DNA of 64,000 nt from assembly GCA_963785755.1 (NCBI GenBank), contig CAWAXG010000013.1, positions 310,001-374,000 on the forward strand. The letters run 5' to 3'. The stretch comes from JACCXG01 sp963785755 (GTDB lineage Bacteria > Acidobacteriota > Vicinamibacteria > Vicinamibacterales > 2-12-FULL-66-21). The stretch's first letter is position 1, and the number at the start of each line of letters is the position of its first letter. The position numbers and the translations under genes are program-made. Below the pieces are notes generated by a model. It did not search any database, was not told where the DNA came from, and saw only the letters and a program-made list of their open reading frames with translations. Positions 1-9,860 of the stretch are shown piece by piece.

Positions 1-1419
<1,419 letters not shown>

Positions 1420-1444
1420 CGGCCACATTCGGAGTTCAACAGCG

Positions 1445-3152
1445 ATGAAGCGAACTGGTGCGCAGATCCTCTGGGAATGCCTGGTCCGCGAGGGGGTCGA
1501 TACGGTATTCGGGTATCCGGGCGGGGCGATTCTCCCGGCCTACGATGCGATGCTCGACTTTCCGATTCGCCACATCCTCGTCCGCCACGAACAGGGCGCG
1601 ACCCACATGGCTGACGGCTACGCGCGGGCGAGCGGCAAGGTCGGCGTCGCCATCGCGACCTCGGGTCCGGGTGCGACCAACATGGTGACGGGCATCGCCA
1701 CCGCGATGATGGACTCGGTGCCGATCGTCTGCATCACCGGCCAGGTCGGCAGCAAGCTGATTGGCAGCGACGGGTTCCAGGAGACCGACATTACCGGCGT
1801 CACCCTGCCGATCACCAAGCACAACTATCTCGTGACCCGGGCGCAGGACATCGGACCTGCCGTGCGCGAGGCGTTCCACATCGCCGCGAGCGGCCGGCCC
1901 GGGCCGGTGCTGATCGACATCACGAAGGACGCGCAGCAGACGTCCTGCGAGTTCGATTGGGATGCGGCGGCGCCCAAGCCGCATGCGCGTCCCGAGCCGG
2001 TGGTCAGCTCGGCGTCCGTGGCGCGTGCGCTCGAGCTGATCAACTCCGCCGAGCGGCCGCTGATCCTCGCGGGCCACGGCATCATCCTGTCGAACGCCAC
2101 CAACGTGGTGCTGCAGCTCGCGGAACGCGCGCAGATCCCCATCGCGATGACGCTGCTCGGCATCGGCGGCGTCCCGGCTTCGCATCCGTTGAACCTCGGC
2201 ATGATGGGCATGCACGGCGAGGCCTGGGTCAACACGGCGATTCAGGAAGCCGATCTGCTGCTCGCGTTCGGCATGCGATTCGACGATCGCGTCACCGGAA
2301 ACCTGAAGACGTACGCGCCGAACGCGCGCAAGGTGCACATCGACATCGATCCGGCGGAGATCGGCAAGAACGTCGCCGTCGACGTCGGTCTGGTCGGCGA
2401 CCTGCGCGACATGCTCGAGAACCTGCTCCCGGGCATCCAGTCCGCGCAGCGCACGGCATGGCTGCGCCACATCGACGACCTCAAGGGTGACTCGGCGGTC
2501 CGCGACATTCAGAAGCTGCCGGACGACGGCCATCTGTATGCGGCGCACGTGATCCACGACATCTGGCGCGCCACCGAGGGGCGCGCGGTCGTCGTCACCG
2601 ACGTCGGCCAGCATCAGATGTGGGAGGCGCAGTACCTACCACCACGACCAGCCGCGCTCGCTCATCACTTCCGGCGGTCTCGGCACGATGGGATTCGCGC
2701 TGCCCGCCGCGATTGGCGCGAAGGTCGCCTGTCCGGACGCGGAGGTCTGGGTCGTCGCCGGAGACGGCGGGTTCCAGATGACGATGGCGGAGCTGGCGAC
2801 CATCGCGCAGGAAAAGCTCGACATCAAGATCGCGATCATCAACAACGGCTATCTCGGCATGGTCCGGCAGTGGCAGGAATTCTTCTACGAGCGCCGCTAT
2901 GCCGCCACGCCGCTCCTCAGCCCTGACTACGTGAAGATCGGCGAGGCCTACGGCCTCGCGGCCACGGCAATCTCGCGGCGGCCGGAGGTCGGTCCGGCCA
3001 TCGCCGCGGCGCGCCGCCAGCAGACGACGGCCATCCTGGAATTCCGCGTCGAGCAGGAAGACACCGTCTATCCGATGGTGCCCGCCGGCGCCGACCTGCA
3101 CGCGATGATCCGGCGGCCGAGCCCGCTGGTCGAGACTGCGGAGGACGCGTAA
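1445..3152 (+). CDS. ilvB: Acetolactate synthase large subunit, interrupted by a +1 frameshift
   Basis: This is the thiamine-diphosphate enzyme that condenses pyruvate with pyruvate or 2-oxobutanoate, the first common step to Val, Leu and Ile. The N-terminal part (from 1445) has the catalytic glutamate in RHEQGATHMADGYARA and the central FAD-type domain. The ThDP/Mg motif GDGGFQMTMAELAT...NN lies in the next frame and ends at 3152. Between them, around 2635-2636, one extra C follows GCGCAGTAC. Removing it restores the family sequence WEAQYYHHDQPRSLITSGG. As written, translation would end near 2926 in a scrambled tail without the ThDP site. It could be an assembly indel or a real lesion. Without the extra base the protein would be about 568 residues, normal for the family. 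ilvN follows directly. Confidence 0.9.
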
Positions 3153-3704
3153 ATGAAGCCGCACACATTCGTCGTCATCGTCGAGGACCTCCCCGGCGTG
3201 CTCAACCGGATCTCCTCGCTGTTCCGGCGCCGCGGCTTCAACATCGAGTCGCTGACCGTCGGCCATACCGAGCGTCCCGGCGTCTCGCGCATGACCCTGG
3301 TCGCGCTGACCGACGAAGCCGGCGCGGCGCGATTCGAGGCGCACCTGTACAAGCTGGTCAACGTGATCTCGGTCAGCGACATCACGGCGAAGCCGGCCGT
3401 CTATCGTGACATGGCGATGATCAAGGTCGCGGCGCCGCAGGAGCGCCGGCCCGAGATCGTCCACCTCGTCGAAGTGTTCCGCGCCCGGATCGTCGATCTG
3501 GCCCCCGAGTCGTTGACCATCGAGATTACCGGTGGCGAAGACAAGATCGATGGCCTGCTCGACGTCCTTCGGCCCTACGGGGTGATTGAGATGGCGAGGA
3601 CCGGCCGGCTGGCGATGACACGCGCGGCGCGAAGCACCAACGGCTCGGGCGCGATCGACAAGGCCGCGGACTCGCACGATTCAACGGTTTCGTATTCCGT
3701 TTAA
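3153..3704 (+). CDS. ilvN: Acetolactate synthase small (regulatory) subunit
   Basis: This is the regulatory subunit that binds the IlvB catalytic subunit and confers valine feedback inhibition. It has 183 residues. An N-terminal ACT domain (about residues 4-78, beginning HTFVVIVEDLPGVLNRISSL) is followed by the C-terminal ALS small-subunit domain (about 85-160). A tail of about 20 residues is poorly conserved. The ATG directly abuts the ilvB stop (TAA-ATG), which implies translational coupling. Length and domain order are normal for the IlvH/IlvN family. The symbol ilvH would be equally valid. Confidence 0.93.
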   Translation: MKPHTFVVIVEDLPGVLNRISSLFRRRGFNIESLTVGHTERPGVSRMTLVALTDEAGAARFEAHLYKLVNVISVSDITAKPAVYRDMAMIKVAAPQERRPEIVHLVEVFRARIVDLAPESLTIEITGGEDKIDGLLDVLRPYGVIEMARTGRLAMTRAARSTNGSGAIDKAADSHDSTVSYSV

Positions 3705-3718
3705 CTGCGATCTGTGTC

Positions 3719-3867
3719 AACTCCCAACTTCCAACTTCCAACTCCCAAAGGAAAGCGTTCGTACCAACTGGGTGAAAAGCGAGACACGCGGCAAGGCGGG
3801 TCGTCTTTCACCCAGCTGCTCCGAGCGGCTCGTTTTGGGAGTTGGGAGTTGGAGGTTGGAAGGTGAT
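3719..3867. repeat. Inverted repeat of degenerate heptamer words between ilvN and ilvC
   Basis: The left arm is built from units such as AACTCCC and AACTTCC. The right arm holds the complement (GGGAGTTGGGAGTTGGAGG). Together they can fold into a long hairpin around a central segment containing a second inverted pair, GGGTGAAA and TTTCACCC. Related copies occur at 35955-36255 and 59075-59325. No coding potential is seen. Confidence 0.75.
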
Positions 3868-3895
3868 GTAAAAGCCAAGAGAGATGGAGTCACCG

Positions 3896-4945
<1,050 letters not shown>

Positions 4946-4950
4946 CGCTT

Positions 4951-5202
4951 GTCGGTTCATAGGTTCAAGGGTTCAGGAGTTCAGGGTGCGGGTTCCTGGG
5001 TTCAAGGGTTCGGGTTCAAGGGTTCGGGTTCACGAGTTCAGCGGAGCACCCATTCAGCGGCGCTCGCTGCACCGAACGTTGAACCGTTTCGAACCGGCGT
5101 TCTAACCGCTTGAACCCGAACTCCTGAACAGGTGAACCCGCACCTCTGAACGACCGAACCCTGAACGCCTGAACCCGTGAACCCTTGAACCCCTGAACCG
5201 AC
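4951..5202. repeat. 250-bp inverted repeat made of GGTTC / GAACC words
   Basis: This gene-free stretch between ilvC and the activator gene contains many GGTTCAAG-like 6-8 bp words in its left half and many TTGAACCC-like words in its right half. The exact ends match as GTCGGTTCA (4951) and TGAACCGAC (5194-5202). It could form one large imperfect hairpin. A smaller relative lies at 24904-24982. From 5203 to 5300 only the leader of the next gene is seen. Confidence 0.8.
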
Positions 5203-5300
5203 GAGATCCCGCCAGAACCGGCATCAACGTTGCAGCCGGTACTCCCCGAAAACCTATCGTGGAAAAACGCTCGAATTCTGAATCTTCGCTCGCTTCGCAG

Positions 5301-5318
5301 TCCTACAATCGTGTAGGA
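5301..5318 (+). promoter_or_regulatory. Perfect palindrome over the ribosome-binding site of the activator gene
   Basis: TCCTACA at 5301-5307 and TGTAGGA at 5312-5318 form a perfect 7-bp inverted repeat with spacer ATCG. The right arm contains the AGGA that serves as Shine-Dalgarno for the ATG at 5328, and the left arm contains the -10-like hexamer TACAAT. It could be an autoregulatory operator or an mRNA hairpin that hides the ribosome site. The function is inferred. Confidence 0.5.
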
Positions 5319-5327
5319 TTCTTAAAA

Positions 5328-6932
5328 ATGACCAACATCAGCGTCGCTTCCGGACGGGATCACACGAACGAGATCCGGCGGCTCTCCACTCTGCTCGAAG
5401 TCAGCCAGGCGCTCTCGGGCGTGCTCAATCTCAAGGCGGCGCTCCAGTCCGTGCTCGACCTGCTCGAGCGGCGGCATCAGGTCGTCGGCGGCACCGTGTT
5501 CCTGCAGGATCCCGACAGCCGGGAACTGCATGCGGAGGCGTCGGTCGGAACCCGGCTCGCGGGGCAGCGGGCCCGGCGTGGACCCGGCGATGGGATCACC
5601 GAGCGGGTGATCGACACCGGGAAGCCGGTGGTCGTGCCGCGGGTGAGCCAGGAGCCGGCGCTGGCGCCGCCGCCGGGCGAGCGGGCGAAAGGCGGGCGCG
5701 AGCTCACCTATCTGGCCGTGCCGATCCCGGTCGGGCGGAGGCCCGGGGGGACGCTCGAGGTCGTGTTGACGTTCAAGCAGGACCGCGACTATCAGCGCTC
5801 GCTCGAGTTCTATCGCGTCGTCGCGTCGATGATCGCGCAGGCGCTGAAGCTGCGGCGGACGGTCGAAGCGGATCGCAGCCGCCTCGCCGAGGAGAACGAG
5901 CACCTGCGCGACGAGCTGCGCGACAAGTACGCGTTCCGCAGCATCATCGGCAACAGCGCCTCGATTCAGCAGGTCTACGAGCAGGTCGCCCAGGTCGCGC
6001 GCACCAATACGACGGTGCTGATCCGCGGCGAGTCCGGGACCGGCAAGGAGATGATCGCGCACGCGATCCACTACAACTCACCGCGGGCCAAGAAGCCGTT
6101 CATCAAGGTGAGTTGCGCGGCGCTCCCCGAGTCGCTGATCGAGTCCGAGCTCTTCGGCTACGAGAAGGGGGCCTTCACCGGCGCGCAGGGGGCGAAAAAA
6201 GGGCGGTTCGAGCTCGCCGAGGGCGGGACCATCTTCCTCGACGAGATCGGCGACGTCAGCCTCTCGACCCAGGTCAAGCTGCTGCGCGTGCTCCAGGAGC
6301 GCGAGATCGAGCGGCTCGGCGGCACCTCGAGCATCCGGATCAACGTCCGCCTCATCGCCGCGACCCACCGGCCGCTCGAAGAGCTGATGGAGGAAGGCAA
6401 GTTCCGCGCGGACCTGTTCTACCGGCTCGCGGTCTTCACCATCTTCGCGCCGCCGCTGCGCGAGCGGAAGCCCGACATCATGCTCCTGGCCGATCACTTC
6501 CTCGAGAAGTACTCGCGCGAGCACGGCAAAGGCATCCGGCGCGTCTCGACGCCGGCCATCGACATGCTGACCAGCTATCACTGGCCGGGCAACGTCCGCG
6601 AGCTCGAGAACACGATCGAGCGCGCGGTCCTCGTCTGCGATGGCGGCGTCGTTCACGGGCATCACCTCCCGCCCACGCTCCAGACGGCCGAGGCGTCCGA
6701 TACCGTGGCGCGCCAGTCGCTCGCCGAGAGCGTCGAAGCGTTCGAGCGCGATCTGCTGCAGGATGCCTTGAAGACCAGCCGCGGCAGCTGCGCCAGGGCC
6801 GCCCGGCTGCTGTCCACGACCGAGCGGATCTTCAATTACAAGAGCCGCAAGTACCGGAATCGACGTCAAGCGGTTCAAGAGCTGACGGTTGCGGGCGCGG
6901 CGACGGTCGCGCCCGGCACTGCTGTACCTTGA
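5328..6932 (+). CDS. Sigma-54-dependent transcriptional activator (GAF-AAA-Fis)
   Basis: This is an enhancer-binding activator that would drive RNA polymerase holding sigma-54. It has about 534 residues. An N-terminal GAF sensor region (about 15-180) is followed by a short coiled linker. The AAA+ domain carries Walker A GESGTGKEMIAHAIH, the sigma-54 contact loop GAFTGA, the Walker B-like FLDEIGD and WPGNVRELEN. The C-terminal Fis-type HTH (ARAARLLSTTERIFNYKSRKY) resembles NifA-type proteins. It has no receiver domain, so it is probably ligand-controlled. ATG 5328 is chosen because AGGA lies 9 nt upstream. A GTG at 5259 would extend it through the palindrome. It sits between ilvC and ilvE, but no sigma-54 promoter was seen before ilvE. 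Confidence 0.88.
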   Translation: MTNISVASGRDHTNEIRRLSTLLEVSQALSGVLNLKAALQSVLDLLERRHQVVGGTVFLQDPDSRELHAEASVGTRLAGQRARRGPGDGITERVIDTGKPVVVPRVSQEPALAPPPGERAKGGRELTYLAVPIPVGRRPGGTLEVVLTFKQDRDYQRSLEFYRVVASMIAQALKLRRTVEADRSRLAEENEHLRDELRDKYAFRSIIGNSASIQQVYEQVAQVARTNTTVLIRGESGTGKEMIAHAIHYNSPRAKKPFIKVSCAALPESLIESELFGYEKGAFTGAQGAKKGRFELAEGGTIFLDEIGDVSLSTQVKLLRVLQEREIERLGGTSSIRINVRLIAATHRPLEELMEEGKFRADLFYRLAVFTIFAPPLRERKPDIMLLADHFLEKYSREHGKGIRRVSTPAIDMLTSYHWPGNVRELENTIERAVLVCDGGVVHGHHLPPTLQTAEASDTVARQSLAESVEAFERDLLQDALKTSRGSCARAARLLSTTERIFNYKSRKYRNRRQAVQELTVAGAATVAPGTAVP

Positions 6933-6985
6933 CGGATCACCTCTCGCTGCCCTACTTTCTTCAGTCAAAGCCAGAAGGTGCAGTC

Positions 6986-8086
6986 ATGATCAAAGAGGAC
7001 AGCCCCCGCGTCGCCGACACGATCCGTGATGCCTCGATCCGCAAAGCCCCGGAGTTCGATCTCGATCCCGCGAAACTCGAATTCGGGCGCGTGTTCTGCC
7101 CGAACATGTTCCTGGTCGAGTACCGCGGCGGTGAATGGAAGGACCCGCGCATCGAGCCACTGCAGACGCTGGCACTGCATCCGGCGGCCATGGCGCTGCA
7201 CTACGGCCAGGCCATCTTCGAGGGGCTGAAAGCCTTCCGCCAGGCCGACGGGCGGATCGCGGTGTTCCGTCCGGATGCGAACGCGCAGCGGCTGAACAGG
7301 TCCGCAGCAATCATGGACATGCCGCAGTTGCCCGAGGAGCTCTTCATCGAGGCCACGAAGCGGCTGGTCGCCGTGCACCGCGACTACGTTCCCGGGGAGC
7401 CGGGCAGCCTCTACGTCCGGCCGGCGATGGTCGCCACCGAGCCCTGCCTCGGTGTCCGCAGCTCGAACGAGTACGTGTTCTTCATCATCGTGCTGCCCAC
7501 CGGGTCGTACTTCAAGGAGACCTCGGGCGGTGCGGGCTCGGTCAAGGTGCTGATCAGCGAATCGTCCGTGCGGGCGTTTCCCGGCGGCATCGGTGCGGCG
7601 AAGGCCGCGGGCAACTACTCGGCGTCGCTGCGCATCACGTCACGCGCCAAGGGCCTCGGCTGCGCGCAGGTACTCTTCCTCAGCGCGAGCGATCGCGCAA
7701 GCATCGAAGAGATGGGAGGCATGAACATCATGTTCGTCAGGAACGGCGAGCTCGTCACGCCGCCCCTGACCGACACGATCCTGCGTGGCGTGACACGGGA
7801 ATCGATTCTGGCCTGCGCGGCCGATCTCGGCATTCCAGTCCGGGAAGCGCCGCTGAACATCCACGAGATCCTGCAAGGGATTCAAAGCGGCGCGGTCACC
7901 GAGGGCATCGCCTGCGGAACGGCCGCGGTGCTTACCGGCATCAACTCGTTCGTCCGCGAATCCGGCGAGGTCATCGGCTTCCGCTCGGAGGCGCCAGGAG
8001 CGATTACCACCAAGCTGTACGAGCACGTCCAGGGCATCCAGCGCGGGACACGTCCCGACACGCGCGGCTGGCTCCAGTTCGTCTGA
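6986..8086 (+). CDS. ilvE: Branched-chain amino acid aminotransferase (class II type)
   Basis: This is a PLP fold-type IV transaminase for the last step to Val, Leu and Ile. It has 366 residues, the longer eukaryote-like BCAT form (about 360) rather than the 310-residue E. coli form. The catalytic lysine is K206 in GGIGAAKAAGNYSAS. Other family blocks are HYGQAIFEGLKAFR and VTEGIACGTAAVLTGI. The start at 6986 has AAGGTG 5 nt upstream. The reading frame is open far upstream into the activator gene, but that part is not coding. It follows the activator by about 50 bp and completes the ilv cluster. Confidence 0.95.
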   Translation: MIKEDSPRVADTIRDASIRKAPEFDLDPAKLEFGRVFCPNMFLVEYRGGEWKDPRIEPLQTLALHPAAMALHYGQAIFEGLKAFRQADGRIAVFRPDANAQRLNRSAAIMDMPQLPEELFIEATKRLVAVHRDYVPGEPGSLYVRPAMVATEPCLGVRSSNEYVFFIIVLPTGSYFKETSGGAGSVKVLISESSVRAFPGGIGAAKAAGNYSASLRITSRAKGLGCAQVLFLSASDRASIEEMGGMNIMFVRNGELVTPPLTDTILRGVTRESILACAADLGIPVREAPLNIHEILQGIQSGAVTEGIACGTAAVLTGINSFVRESGEVIGFRSEAPGAITTKLYEHVQGIQRGTRPDTRGWLQFV

Positions 8087-8104
8087 GCGTGTACATCACA
8101 TGCC

Positions 8105-8216
8105 TTGCTATTGCGAGTGAGCGCAGCGAGCGAGCCACGCGAACGGAGCGGGGCGTGAGGGGCCCCCGCGAGAGAGCGTGTAAGGGGGGTCCGGGGGACG
8201 AAGTCCCCCGGGAAAC
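8105..8216 (+). repeat. Intercistronic hairpin element, copy 1
   Basis: This GC-rich element runs in the direction of transcription. It contains GAGCGAGCCACGCG, GGAGCGGGGCGTGAGGGGCC and GTGTAAGG, and ends in the hairpin CCGGGGGAC-GAA-GTCCCCCGG at 8191-8211, 5 nt before the ATG at 8217. Matching copies lie at 20875-20976, 32642-32925 (reverse) and 60292-60402 (reverse). Confidence 0.85.
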
Positions 8217-8651
8217 ATGACCGTACAACGAGCCGACGCGGGTGCCAGACGGCAGGCGGTGGTGCTCGTCGGCGCTGCGGCGCTGCTCGGCACACTGCTC
8301 CTCCTCGGCTTCGAGCGCTATGGCGAATCGCTCCGCGACTGGGTCCTGTCCGATCCCGAGCGGTCGCGGAGCCGTCTCCGGCTGCTGTTCATCCTGTTCG
8401 CGACGGGCGCCTCCGCGCCGCTGCTCGCCTTCGGCGGCTACCTCTGGGTGCTGGGCCACAAGATCGTCCAGGCCAGACAGTTCCCGCCTCCCGGCCATCG
8501 CGTCGTGCGTGACACGGAAGTCGTCTCCGGCGACGCGGCCGCGGCGAGGGGCCGCGCGCTGAAAGTGTTCGCCGTGATCCTCTGCGCCTTCTGCGTCATG
8601 TTCTGGATGCTGCTCTGGCGGATTGCCGCGTTCGTCCGGTCTTCCGGCTAG
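8217..8651 (+). CDS. Small integral membrane protein of unknown function
   Basis: I do not recognise a family for this 144-residue protein. It has three likely membrane segments: about residues 13-31 (AVVLVGAAALLGTLLLLGF), about 55-80 (LLFILFATGASAPLLAFGGY) and about 117-138 (VFAVILCAFCVMFWMLLW). A soluble stretch (about 85-112) lies between the last two. The ATG directly follows the hairpin of the intercistronic element and has no clear Shine-Dalgarno. It is co-directional with ilvE and with the ligase downstream, but no functional link is evident. Confidence 0.7.
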   Translation: MTVQRADAGARRQAVVLVGAAALLGTLLLLGFERYGESLRDWVLSDPERSRSRLRLLFILFATGASAPLLAFGGYLWVLGHKIVQARQFPPPGHRVVRDTEVVSGDAAAARGRALKVFAVILCAFCVMFWMLLWRIAAFVRSSG

Positions 8652-8740
8652 TTCGAGTGCCATCGCAGAGCCCCTGGTACTTGCTACTTTTCTTAATCCT
8701 TGTTACTTGTCCCAATTCTCCGTACCTTGTAACTTGATAC

Positions 8741-9712
8741 ATGCCATCCCCCGCCGCCCCTCGAAAGGCGCCCTCGTTCATCCCGCCAATGGTCGCGCGC
8801 GTCGTCGCTTCGCTGCCCGAAGGGCGCGAGTGGATGTACGAAGTGAAGTTCGATGGCTACCGGGCGCTGATCTTGAAGAACGGCGACAAGGTCCAGATTC
8901 GATCGAGGAACGATCGCGACATGACCGCGACCTATCCCCCGGTGGCGGCGGCCGCGCGCCGCCTCGGCGCGGACCGCGCCGTCGTCGATGGCGAGATCGT
9001 GGCGGTCGATGCGCGCGGCCAGCCGTCGTTCCAGGCGCTGCAGCATCGCGCCGCGCACAAAGGCCACTCGATCGTGTTCTACGCCTTCGACCTGCTGCAC
9101 CTCGCGGGAGAGGACCTGACCGGCTCGCCGTTGGAAGAGCGGCGGAAGAAGCTGCCCGAGGTCCTTGGGGATTCCGGCGTGCTCATGTCCATCGAGCTGC
9201 CGGGCTCCGCCGCGCAGGTGATCGAAGCCGTGCGCGGCCTCGGCCTCGAGGGCGTCATCGCGAAGCGCAGGAAGTCGCGATATGGATCCGGACGGAGCGA
9301 TGCGTGGCTCAAGCTGAAGCTCGATCGGCAGCAGGAGTTCGTGGTCGGCGGCTATCGCCCTGGCCCGAACGGTGTGGACTCGCTGCTGGTGGGCTACTAC
9401 AACGGGAAAGCGCTGCATTTCGCCGGGAAGGTCAGAGCGGGATTCACGCCACACCTTCGCCGGGAGGTGTTCGAGCAGGTCACGCCGCTGCACGCAGCCC
9501 GCTGTCCATTCGTCGATCTCCCGAGCAGCAGGCCTTCACACTGGGGCGGCGGCGTCACGGCCGAGCAGATGTCGGAGATGCAATGGGTCTCGCCGAAACT
9601 GGTGGCGCAGATCAGATTCGTCGAATGGACCGCGGACGATCATCTGCGTCACGCCGCGTTCCTCGGGCTGCGTCACGACAAGCGGCCGAGGGACGTGTGG
9701 CGCGAAGGGTGA
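8741..9712 (+). CDS. ATP-dependent DNA ligase, stand-alone LigD/LigC type
   Basis: It seals DNA nicks or double-strand ends using ATP, in the cytoplasm. It has 323 residues. The adenylation domain has the nucleotide-binding lysine K36 in YEVKFDGYRA, then VVDGEIVA, FYAFDLLHLAG and LEGVIAKR, and ends with AWLKLKL. The OB-fold domain (about 195-315) starts at FVVGGYRPG. It corresponds to the ligase domain of LigD without the polymerase or phosphoesterase domains. No ku gene is visible in the window. The start has no strong ribosome site, and the upstream 90 bp carries ACTTGTTACTTG-type repeats. Confidence 0.88.
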   Translation: MPSPAAPRKAPSFIPPMVARVVASLPEGREWMYEVKFDGYRALILKNGDKVQIRSRNDRDMTATYPPVAAAARRLGADRAVVDGEIVAVDARGQPSFQALQHRAAHKGHSIVFYAFDLLHLAGEDLTGSPLEERRKKLPEVLGDSGVLMSIELPGSAAQVIEAVRGLGLEGVIAKRRKSRYGSGRSDAWLKLKLDRQQEFVVGGYRPGPNGVDSLLVGYYNGKALHFAGKVRAGFTPHLRREVFEQVTPLHAARCPFVDLPSSRPSHWGGGVTAEQMSEMQWVSPKLVAQIRFVEWTADDHLRHAAFLGLRHDKRPRDVWREG

Positions 9713-9754
9713 TCGGGTGGATCTTCCGCCTGAAGGCGGAAGCCACGGGGGCAG

Positions 9755-9816
9755 GGGGCAAGTACAACGGAAGGAACAAAGAGATCTGTCGAAGCTCCTT
9801 CCGTTGTAGTTGCCCC
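9755..9816. repeat. 21-bp inverted repeat between convergent genes, possible terminator
   Basis: GGGGCAAGTACAACGGAAGG at the left (9755-9775) matches the complement of the right arm (9796-9816) with a single mismatch, with a 20-nt loop. It lies between the convergent ligase (+) and M64 peptidase (-) genes, where a bidirectional terminator is expected, but no long T-run follows. ACTTGGTACTTG-type repeat words adjoin it at 9817-9838. Confidence 0.6.
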
Positions 9817-9860
9817 TTGCGACTTGGTACTTGTTACGTCTGCGTGGCGGAAGGGAGCTC

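Noticed and set aside
1436..2614. 392-codon open frame on the minus strand across ilvB
   Set aside because: Composition is Arg/Asp/His-rich, as expected for an antisense shadow of a GC-rich gene, and the plus strand encodes a well-known enzyme.
9536..9860. Antisense extension of the M64 frame into the ligase gene
   Set aside because: Family C terminus and a stop at 9861 appear with a one-base correction; the extension is shadow sequence of the ligase.
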